This document shows positions 1 through 6,559 of a stretch of 11,014 nt of DNA, piece by piece (position 1 is the first letter of the stretch; the number at the start of each line of letters is the position of its first letter). The DNA is taken from NCBI GenBank assembly GCA_019410665.1, contig DXSD01000064.1:1-11014 (forward strand), read 5' to 3'. A program made the position numbers and the translations under genes. Source of the DNA: Fusobacterium sp. (GTDB lineage: Bacteria; Fusobacteriota; Fusobacteriia; Fusobacteriales; Fusobacteriaceae). Under the pieces are notes generated by a model. That model worked only from the letters and a program-made list of their open reading frames with translations, had not been told where the DNA came from and did no database searches.

Positions 1-70
1 AGAAATCATGTTTTTTTAGGTTTGTTTCATCGGAAAGTACGTATTTCTTTCAAAAAACGAATAAATTTTT

Positions 71-76
71 AGGAGG
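71..76 (+). promoter_or_regulatory. Ribosome binding site of the autotransporter gene
   Basis: A perfect AGGAGG lies 11 bases before the ATG at 88. It fixes this start: the protein from here begins with a lysine-rich region and a lipoprotein signal, and no other ATG in the frame before the signal has such a site. The 70 bases upstream are AT-rich; I cannot pick a convincing -35/-10 pair, so the promoter may lie beyond the window. Confidence 0.85.
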
Positions 77-87
77 AAATTTTTATT

Positions 88-3000
88 ATGAATTGTTTGA
101 GAAATGAAGAAAAGAAATTTAAAAGTTGTTTAAAGAAAAAAGTTAGTTTTGATTTACAAACTCTAGTTAAGTTTTTAATAACAGGAGTAGTAGCTGTATC
201 TGTAACTGCCTGTGGAGGAGGGGGTGGTGGAGGAAGTTCAGCTTCAACACCAAGTAATCCAATAGATAAAAATACAGGAAATATAGTTGAAAGTGTAACG
301 GCAGAAAATAAAACATACATTAATGAAGGAAGTATAGAAGTTAAAAATAAAGGGGAAAGTAGTTACGCTTTAGCTGGTAAAAATAGTAAAATTGTAAATG
401 AAAACATGATATCAATAATTGAGGGAGATAAAAATACTTTTGGAAAAATAGTGGGAAGTGTAAGTGGAATAGATGAATTAGATAATTTATTAAATCAAGG
501 ATATAATGTGGGGGTTTTTGCTCAAGGTGGAAATGTTGTAAATGGAGAAAAAGGTCAAATAAATGTAGAGAGTAAAAAAGGAATAGGTATTTATTTAAGT
601 GGAGCAAAATTAGAAAATGATGGGAATATTAATATGAATGGGAAATTCCAAGTAAATGAACAAGGAATAATAGGAAGTGAAAATATAGGAGTATGGGCAA
701 ATAATGGTAGCGAAGCTATTAATAATGGAGAAATTACTTTAAATACCATTATAGATGATACAGTATATAAAGGTAATTATCCACTAGAACTTCCATATAG
801 TATAGGAATGTTCGCAGAAAATGGAAGTAATATAGAGAATAAAAATTTGATTAAAGGAACAGGAAATCTTATTGGAATGAGTGTTACTTCAAATTCGTTA
901 GGGGTAAATAATGGAGAGATAAGCTTATCTTCAGGAAAAATAAATTCAGATGTTACTTTTGAAGAAGGAGAATATTATAAATACAATTATGATAAATTTT
1001 TCTATACAGATGTAATAGGAATGAAAGCTGTTGGAGAAGGTTCAAAGGTTGTAAATAATAAAAATATTAAAATTAATGGAAAAGGGACAGGAATGGTTGC
1101 TAATGATGGAGCAACAGGTATAAATAATGGAAACATAAGTATGACATCTGGTGAAATTCATAAGAAAGGTTATAGTGAGTCAAGTTCTGGAAATGGATAT
1201 GATAATTATGAATTAGTAAAAAGTTGGGCTGAAGTAATTGGAATGTCAGCTGATAATGGAGATATAGAAAATGGACTAAATGGAACTATTAGTATAGATG
1301 GTAATGGAAAAGGAATGTATGGAATTAATAATTCTAATTTAGTGAATAATGGAACTATTACAGTTAATGGAAAGTTTGAATATGCAACACCAACTTTTAC
1401 TGATGGAGAGGAGATACCTAGTAATTATGAATGGGGTTCAAGTCTAAATGCAATTGGAATGGAAATAGTAAATGGAGGTAAAGCAGAAAATAGTGGACAA
1501 ATAACGATAAATACAGAATATTATCAGAAAGAATATTTATATGATGGAAATAAAAAAGGATATTTATATTTAGATTATTATTCAGCAGGAATTCGTGTAA
1601 ATAATAGTATAGGATTAAATGGAGAAAAGGGAATAATAGAAGTTAAGGGTTCAACAGCAGGAATGTTAGGACAGAATGGAGCAAAATTAGAAAATAATGG
1701 AAGTATTATATTAGCTCAAGGAACACCAATTACTAATGAAGGAAAAGAATATTTTGAAACAGTAGGTATGGTTGGAAATAATAGTGAAATTATAAATAAT
1801 GGAAATATTATTTCAAAAGATGGTATAATAACAGATAGAGTAATTGGAATTTATTCAGAAAAAGGAAAGGTTCAAAATTCAGGTAATATTAATATAAAAG
1901 GGGAGTTTGTAATAGGAATAGAAGGAATCGAAAGTAATATTACAAATGATAATAATATTATTTTAAATGGTAAATATGTAAGTGGAATACTAGCTGAAAA
2001 TGGAGAGGTAATAAATAATGAATTAATTTCAATAGAAAGTCAAAATCCAACTTTAAGTGAAGGATTACCTAGAAGTTATTCAAGTGCTATTGAAGTAGAA
2101 AATGGAAAGATAACTAATAATGGAACTGTTATAGGAAAGGGAAATAATATAGTAGGATTAGATGGTTATAATAGTGAGATTTTAAATGAAAATAAGATTG
2201 AATTAACAGGTTCAGGTCTTACAGGAATTTATACACATCAAGGTGGAAGTGGAATAAATAATGGAAATATAACTATTAGTGTAACTGAAAATTCAGATAT
2301 AGAAAGTACTGGTATTTTACTTGAAGGAAATGGAAGTGTAGAAAATAAAGGAACTATTGATATTAACGGAAATAAAGTTTTATTACAAATAGAGGGAAAT
2401 TTAACTCCAGAAGAATTAGAGCAACTTGTTTCTAAAGTGTCAAAGGGGATTAGCGTAGAAAATGCTAATGTGGAAAATATGATAGTAAACTCATCAAAAG
2501 GAATTATAAATATATCTGGTTCAGGTATGGGTATCTATGCTAAAAATTCTAAAGTTGAAAATGCGGGAACTATTAACTTAATAGAAGGAGAGTTTGCTGA
2601 TAATGAGGTCACTAATCTAGGAATGGTAATCAATGGAGGAGAAGGTGTCAATAGTGGAAAGATTTTAGGTGGCAATAATTCTTCTGCTGGAATGATGACT
2701 TTTAATGATGGAACTATAATCAATGATGAACAAGGTGTTATTGATTTAAAAGGTAATGATGTAGAAGGAATGACAGTTAGTAGCAAGGATACTGGAACAG
2801 TTATTAATAGGGGAAAAATAAAAATTGAAGGAAATGGAGTTAATGGAATAGATGTTGAAGGTGGAACAGGAGAAAATTATGGAACTATTACTGTTATAGG
2901 ACAAGAAGCAAATGGAATGGAAGTTGACGAAGATAATGGAAGCATAACTAATAATGGAGAAATAATAGTAATTAATAAAATAAAAAATAATTCTAATAAC

Positions 3001-5592
3001 TATGATAATTATGGAATGAGAGGGGAAGCAGACAATGTTGAACTGGTAAATACAAATAAAATTACTCTTGATATAATTAGTGATACTACATCAACAAATG
3101 GAAAAATATATAGAAATATTGGTATGGGAGTTTATGGAAATAATAGCATTATTACTAATAGTGGAGAGATTACTATTAATAATGAGAAAAATCCATATGG
3201 AGTATCAGGAATAGGATTATTTGCTAAAGGAAGTGATAATACAGTTTTAAATGATGGGACTATTAATATAAATGGAAATATAATTAAAGAACAAGAAATA
3301 TCAGATGAATATGGAAATATAAAGCTAGAAGAAGTAGAACAACGTATTTCTACTGGTATTAAAGTTAAAGGAAGTCTTACAAATAGAGTGGTAAATGAAG
3401 AAAAGGGAGTTATCAATTTAAAGGGTTCTAGTTTAGGAATACATGCTATTGAAACTAATTTGGAAAACAAAGGGAAAATAAATTTTATTAAAACAGATAG
3501 TTTAGTAGAGGGAACTTTATCTCAAATAGGAATGTTGGGATTTGAAAGTGAGATAATAAATAGTGGATTTATTTCAGGAGAAATTGATAATGTTACTGGA
3601 ATGATTGGAATTAATTCAAATTTAATAAATAGTGGAACTATTGATATTACTGGAAATAATACAGAGGGAATGAGTATTAGTAATTATATTGGTAGTAATG
3701 GTACAGCTAATAATAGTGGAACTATTAAATTAACAGGAAATGATACTGTAGCTATGGAAATAGATGGGGAAAATGGTTCTGGTAATAATAGTGGAACTAT
3801 TAACATAATAGGAAATAATTCAATAGGGATGAGGGCTGATTTAAATAATTTAGTTACAAATAAAAAAGATGGAAATATAATAGTAATAGGAGATAGCTCA
3901 GTAGGAATGAGAGCTGATGCAGATGAAGGTAGTTCTCCAGAAGAAGTGGGAGAAGCAATTAATGAAGTTGGAGCAACTATAATAGTGAGTGGAGATAATT
4001 CAGTAGGAATGGAAGCAGATGGTGGAATTGCAATAAATAATGGAACTATCAATGTAGGAACAGGAGCTTATGGAATGTTAGCTGAAGCTGGAGGAACAGC
4101 AATAAATAATGGTACTATCGAGGTAACGGCTGGGGCATTAGGTGGAATGATAGCTAAAGAAAATGGAGTTATTTCAAATAATGGTATAATTAATATTGAT
4201 AAATCTTTAGGAGAAGAGAAAGCTCTTATTGCTGAAGGAAATGGAAGAATTGAAAATAAAGGTACTATCAATGCTAATGGAACTGTTTCTATTGAAGTAG
4301 GAGGTACATATACAGTAGGAACTAACTCAGATGGTACTTTTGGAAAGCTTACAGCAAGTGATGTAGACCTAAATGGAAACCTTGTAATCTCAACAGATAT
4401 GGTAGCAGGAACTTATGAGGATTCTTACAAACTAGATAACATAATTGAAGGAGAAAACATCAACTTAGGAGAAGAGTATAAAAATTTATCTAACTCACTT
4501 TTATATGATGCAAAAACTTCAAAAGATGAAGATGGAAATTTAGATGGAGAGTTAGTGAGAAACGATAACTCTATTTCTGATTTCACAAACAGTAACTTCT
4601 CTCAAGTAGGAAACCTATTTGATAAATATTTAACAAAAGAGAACTATGAAAAACTTTCTCAAACAGAGAAAGAGCTTGTAGATAAAATATTTGCTAGTAC
4701 AGGTTCAGCTGATGAAATTAAAGAGGCAATTGAAAAATCTTCTGGAAAAGAGTATCTAAATATTTCAAGACAAATTTTTGATATTAAAGATAGTTTTAGA
4801 AAATATGATACATCTGTAATCTCAACACTTGATAAATATAATCATAATTTCATTTTAATAGGAGAGTATGGAGATATTCAATCTAAAGATGGAGTTGTTG
4901 GATATGATACTAAGATGACAGGATTTAATGGAGCTATGAGATTAGCTGATAATCTATATGGAACATTAGGATATGGATATTCTGATATAGAGTATGATAA
5001 TAACTCAGAAAGTAAAATTCAAACGATTCATGGAGCAATCTATAAAGACTATAGATATAATAAATCTAACATAAGAGTTGGAGTATTTGGAGAATATAAC
5101 TTCCATGAAACTGATAGAGAGGATTTAGAGGGATATGTTAATACAGATTATAATTCATACTTAGTGGGAGTGACTGGAGAAATCTCTAAAAAGTATGGAG
5201 ATAATTTATATATTCAACCTAGATTAGCTTTAGATGTAGTTTATGGAAATGTAGAGAACTTTAGTGAAAAGAGTTTAGAGATAAAAGAGCAAGATTATAC
5301 TTCTATACTACCAAAAGCTGAATTAATAGTAGGTAAAAAATTAAATAATATAGGATTATTTGCTAAATCATCTTATTCTTATGAATTAGGAAATTTAGAT
5401 AAAGATATGGATATTAAACTTTTAAATGATACTGTTGGAATAGATAATGATACTATGGATAAAGGAAATTTAGATTTATCTGTTGGGGTAGAACTTAATT
5501 TTGAAAGTTTATCTTTAAATGCTGAATTTGGAAAAGAATTTGGTAAGAGAGATAGAGAGTATATAAAAGCTGGAGTAACTTATAGATTTTAA
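88..5592 (+). CDS. Lipoprotein-type autotransporter (type V secretion), large beta-helix surface protein
   Basis: This 1834-aa protein is predicted to export its own passenger to the cell surface through a C-terminal outer-membrane beta-barrel. In order: a long basic N-region (residues 1-28), a hydrophobic core (29-41) ending in a lipobox VTAC with Cys42, seven glycines (43-49), about 44 degenerate repeats (roughly 75-1395), a junction or autochaperone-like and helical linker (about 1396-1580), and a barrel of about 255 residues (about 1580-1834) with alternating aromatic strands ending in GVTYRF, the terminal Phe signal of outer-membrane barrels. The repeat core reads GM-x-A-x-x-G-x-x-I-x-N-x-G-x-I-x-I, as expected for a right-handed beta-helix. 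Cysteines occur only in the signal region (3, 14, 42). The gene stands alone with its own terminator. The architecture resembles fusobacterial adhesins, but I recognise no specific named protein, ligand or protease domain. Autotransporter class is near certain; an adhesin role is inference. Confidence 0.93.
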   Translation: MNCLRNEEKKFKSCLKKKVSFDLQTLVKFLITGVVAVSVTACGGGGGGGSSASTPSNPIDKNTGNIVESVTAENKTYINEGSIEVKNKGESSYALAGKNSKIVNENMISIIEGDKNTFGKIVGSVSGIDELDNLLNQGYNVGVFAQGGNVVNGEKGQINVESKKGIGIYLSGAKLENDGNINMNGKFQVNEQGIIGSENIGVWANNGSEAINNGEITLNTIIDDTVYKGNYPLELPYSIGMFAENGSNIENKNLIKGTGNLIGMSVTSNSLGVNNGEISLSSGKINSDVTFEEGEYYKYNYDKFFYTDVIGMKAVGEGSKVVNNKNIKINGKGTGMVANDGATGINNGNISMTSGEIHKKGYSESSSGNGYDNYELVKSWAEVIGMSADNGDIENGLNGTISIDGNGKGMYGINNSNLVNNGTITVNGKFEYATPTFTDGEEIPSNYEWGSSLNAIGMEIVNGGKAENSGQITINTEYYQKEYLYDGNKKGYLYLDYYSAGIRVNNSIGLNGEKGIIEVKGSTAGMLGQNGAKLENNGSIILAQGTPITNEGKEYFETVGMVGNNSEIINNGNIISKDGIITDRVIGIYSEKGKVQNSGNINIKGEFVIGIEGIESNITNDNNIILNGKYVSGILAENGEVINNELISIESQNPTLSEGLPRSYSSAIEVENGKITNNGTVIGKGNNIVGLDGYNSEILNENKIELTGSGLTGIYTHQGGSGINNGNITISVTENSDIESTGILLEGNGSVENKGTIDINGNKVLLQIEGNLTPEELEQLVSKVSKGISVENANVENMIVNSSKGIINISGSGMGIYAKNSKVENAGTINLIEGEFADNEVTNLGMVINGGEGVNSGKILGGNNSSAGMMTFNDGTIINDEQGVIDLKGNDVEGMTVSSKDTGTVINRGKIKIEGNGVNGIDVEGGTGENYGTITVIGQEANGMEVDEDNGSITNNGEIIVINKIKNNSNNYDNYGMRGEADNVELVNTNKITLDIISDTTSTNGKIYRNIGMGVYGNNSIITNSGEITINNEKNPYGVSGIGLFAKGSDNTVLNDGTININGNIIKEQEISDEYGNIKLEEVEQRISTGIKVKGSLTNRVVNEEKGVINLKGSSLGIHAIETNLENKGKINFIKTDSLVEGTLSQIGMLGFESEIINSGFISGEIDNVTGMIGINSNLINSGTIDITGNNTEGMSISNYIGSNGTANNSGTIKLTGNDTVAMEIDGENGSGNNSGTINIIGNNSIGMRADLNNLVTNKKDGNIIVIGDSSVGMRADADEGSSPEEVGEAINEVGATIIVSGDNSVGMEADGGIAINNGTINVGTGAYGMLAEAGGTAINNGTIEVTAGALGGMIAKENGVISNNGIINIDKSLGEEKALIAEGNGRIENKGTINANGTVSIEVGGTYTVGTNSDGTFGKLTASDVDLNGNLVISTDMVAGTYEDSYKLDNIIEGENINLGEEYKNLSNSLLYDAKTSKDEDGNLDGELVRNDNSISDFTNSNFSQVGNLFDKYLTKENYEKLSQTEKELVDKIFASTGSADEIKEAIEKSSGKEYLNISRQIFDIKDSFRKYDTSVISTLDKYNHNFILIGEYGDIQSKDGVVGYDTKMTGFNGAMRLADNLYGTLGYGYSDIEYDNNSESKIQTIHGAIYKDYRYNKSNIRVGVFGEYNFHETDREDLEGYVNTDYNSYLVGVTGEISKKYGDNLYIQPRLALDVVYGNVENFSEKSLEIKEQDYTSILPKAELIVGKKLNNIGLFAKSSYSYELGNLDKDMDIKLLNDTVGIDNDTMDKGNLDLSVGVELNFESLSLNAEFGKEFGKRDREYIKAGVTYRF
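316..4275 (+). repeat. Tandem degenerate beta-helix repeats of the autotransporter passenger
   Basis: I count about 44 units built on N-x-G-x-I followed by G-[MI]-x-A. The minimal unit is about 22-25 aa (66-75 bases). About seven units carry a two-residue-longer N-x-x-x-G-x-I variant (for example NGEKGQI, NEEKGVI). Units in the N-terminal and middle parts often carry insertions of 10-30 residues; those from about 3540 to 4275 are short and regular. Some are nearly identical as DNA: the 15-mer AATAGTGGAACTATT occurs at 3628, 3712 and 3787, and two 21-base segments at 4030-4050 and 4099-4119 differ by one base. Unit number was counted by eye and could shift by a few. Confidence 0.85.
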
Positions 5593-5614
5593 TTTTTGAA
5601 ATTAATTAAGGTAA

Positions 5615-5649
5615 AAAAGGATTTATTACATTAGGTAATGAATCCTTTT
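5615..5649 (+). terminator. Hairpin terminator of the autotransporter gene
   Basis: The sequence starting 22 bases after the stop codon folds into AAAAGGATT / AATCCTTTT (9 bp), a T·G wobble, then ATTAC / GTAAT (5 bp) closed by the loop ATTAG. The U-run is inside the stem (CCTTTT) with only GTT after it. The A-run on the other arm means it could also act on the opposite strand. The fold is clear; its efficiency as a terminator is inference. Confidence 0.75.
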
Positions 5650-5694
5650 GTTAAATTATAATAGAAAACTTAAAGAATTGTGTAATTTATGGAG

Positions 5695-5797
5695 AGAAGT
5701 TAGATTAACTCAGTGAAATCGAACGCTAAAAAATGCAATAAGTCGAAGACTTAACCCTTGCATTTTTAGTGAGATAAGCCATAGTTAATCAACTTCT
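5695..5797. repeat. 103-nt nested inverted-repeat element of unknown function
   Basis: Three stems nest on one axis. Outer: AGAAGTT-(A)-GATTAACT (5695-5710) pairs with AGTTAATCAACTTCT (5783-5797), 15 bp with one bulged A. Middle: CGCTAAAAAATGCAA (5724-5738) pairs with TTGCATTTTTAGTG (5758-5771), 14 pairs including one G·T wobble and one bulged A. Inner: TAAGTC-GAA-GACTTA (5739-5753), 6 bp with a three-base loop, directly abutting the middle stem. An asymmetric internal loop (5711-5723 against 5772-5782) separates outer and middle stems. There is no ORF in it. It sits between two converging terminators in a gene gap of 317 bases that otherwise holds nothing I recognise. It could be a small palindromic or MITE-like element, a structured RNA, or a bidirectional terminator, since the A-run/T-run middle stem suits both strands. 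The pairing is seen directly; the class is open. Confidence 0.7.
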
Positions 5798-5858
5798 TGG
5801 AATATGGAACAATTCTTAGTTTTCTTCTTAAGAGATGAAATACCTAAAAGGTTATAAT

Positions 5859-5887
5859 AAAAAATTGGAGCCATTTCTGGCTCCAAT
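5859..5887 (-). terminator. Rho-independent terminator of the rubrerythrin gene
   Basis: On the - strand, ATTGGAGCC and GGCTCCAAT form a perfect 9-bp stem around a 6-base loop, followed at once by a run of T. It lies 22 bases past the rubrerythrin stop and has the textbook shape of an intrinsic terminator. Confidence 0.93.
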
Positions 5888-5909
5888 CCTAATACTATCC
5901 TTGGGGGGA

Positions 5910-6449
5910 TTAGTAATTTTTAGGCTCTATCATGAAATATCCACCAGGGTGCTTACAAACTGGACACTCTTTTGGTGCTTTTTTACCATAGTGTACATGT
6001 CCACAGTTCATACATTCCCAAGCAACTTCCTCTTCTCTTTCAAATACCATCTCTTTTTTGATGTTATCTAGTAATTTTCTATATCTTTCTTCATGTCTCT
6101 TCTCTATCTTAGCAACACCTTCAAAAGCTCTAGCTATATCTACAAATCCTTCAGCTCTAGCTTCTTCAGCAAATGTAGCATACATATCTGTCCATTCGTA
6201 GTTTTCTCCTTCAGCAGCATCTAAAAGATTATCTATAGTAGAAGGAACTGCTCCACCTTTTAAAAGTTTGAACCAAAGTTTAGCATGCTCTTTCTCATTA
6301 TTAGCAGTCTCTTCAAATATTTTAGCAATTTGCTCATATCCATCTTTTTTAGCTTTTGAAGCATAATAAGTGTATTTATTTCTAGCCTCTGACTCACCAG
6401 CAAAAGCAGTCATTAGATTTTTTTCAGTTTTACTTCCTTTTAATTCCAT
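5910..6449 (-). CDS. rbr: Rubrerythrin (diiron peroxidase with rubredoxin domain)
   Basis: Rubrerythrin reduces hydrogen peroxide to water in the cytoplasm of anaerobes, using electrons passed through its rubredoxin-type iron site. The 179-aa length is close to the 190 or so usual for the family. Residues 1-130 form the ferritin-like four-helix part, with iron-ligand motifs visible at Glu19 (AGESEAR), Glu52 and His55 (NEKEH), and Glu116 with His119 (IEKRHEE); an acidic pair lies at 95-96. The C-terminal rubredoxin-like domain has C-x-x-C at 146/149 and C-x-x-C at 162/165, so all four cysteine ligands are present and the protein looks intact. The start is set by AAGGAGGG five bases upstream. 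It follows recJ on the same strand but has its own promoter and terminator, so it is probably expressed mainly on its own, plausibly in response to oxygen or peroxide (inference). Confidence 0.96.
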   Translation of the reverse strand: MELKGSKTEKNLMTAFAGESEARNKYTYYASKAKKDGYEQIAKIFEETANNEKEHAKLWFKLLKGGAVPSTIDNLLDAAEGENYEWTDMYATFAEEARAEGFVDIARAFEGVAKIEKRHEERYRKLLDNIKKEMVFEREEEVAWECMNCGHVHYGKKAPKECPVCKHPGGYFMIEPKNY

Positions 6450-6454
6450 AATTT

Positions 6455-6462
6455 CCCTCCTT
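6455..6462 (-). promoter_or_regulatory. Ribosome binding site of rbr
   Basis: AAGGAGGG on the - strand, five bases before the ATG, is an almost full anti-16S match and the strongest such site in the window. It suits an abundant protein such as rubrerythrin. Confidence 0.88.
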
Positions 6463-6476
6463 AAATTACCAACAAA

Positions 6477-6537
6477 TTTACCTAAATAATTTCTAATTTG
6501 TAATCCTTACAATTATGATATCACTTTTTTAGGTAAA
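6477..6537. repeat. Perfect 10-bp inverted repeat flanking the rbr -10 region (operator candidate)
   Basis: TTTACCTAAA at 6477-6486 and its exact reverse complement TTTAGGTAAA at 6528-6537 are separated by 41 bases. One copy fills most of the -35/-10 spacer of the rbr promoter; the other lies in the predicted 5' leader. The 8-bp palindrome TGATATCA (6516-6523) overlaps the -10, and a second inverted pair, ACAAATT / AATTTGT (6472-6478 / 6495-6501), lies in the leader. The repeats are seen directly; a regulatory role is inference and no regulator can be named. Confidence 0.5.
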
Positions 6538-6543
6538 AGTCAA
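6515..6543 (-). promoter_or_regulatory. Sigma70-type promoter of rbr
   Basis: On the - strand, TTGACT (6538-6543) and TATCAT (6515-6520) are separated by exactly 17 bases. Transcription would start near 6508, giving a leader of about 58 nt. The -35 box begins only about 16 bases after the recJ stop codon. Confidence 0.85.
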
Positions 6544-6559
6544 TGAATATTTAAAAAAA

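Noticed and set aside
33..51. GAAAG / CTTTC inverted repeat in the leader before the autotransporter
   Set aside because: A 5-bp arm with a 9-base gap in AT-rich sequence is expected by chance, with no supporting context.
214..234. The glycine-codon tract as a phase-variation switch
   Set aside because: The longest G run is only five bases (220-224) and the codons are mixed GGA/GGG/GGT, so slippage should be rare.
69..4271. Several open frames of 67-122 codons on the - strand inside the autotransporter gene
   Set aside because: They mirror the low-complexity repeat codons of the + strand gene, consist of Pro/Leu/Ile/Ser-rich sequence, and have no ribosome binding sites or recognisable domains.
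316..4275. Regularly spaced repeats as a possible CRISPR array
   Set aside because: The repeats are degenerate, in frame, and encode a beta-helix motif; there are no constant repeats with unique spacers and no cas genes.
5690..5801. TGGA copies on both sides of the 103-nt element as a target-site duplication
   Set aside because: The copies are only four bases and sit at unequal distances from the arms (5690-5693 and 5798-5801), too weak to claim transposition.
5835..6071. A 78-codon open frame on the + strand overlapping the rubrerythrin terminator and gene
   Set aside because: It is antisense to a conserved gene and its terminator, has no good ribosome binding site, and its sequence resembles no family I know.
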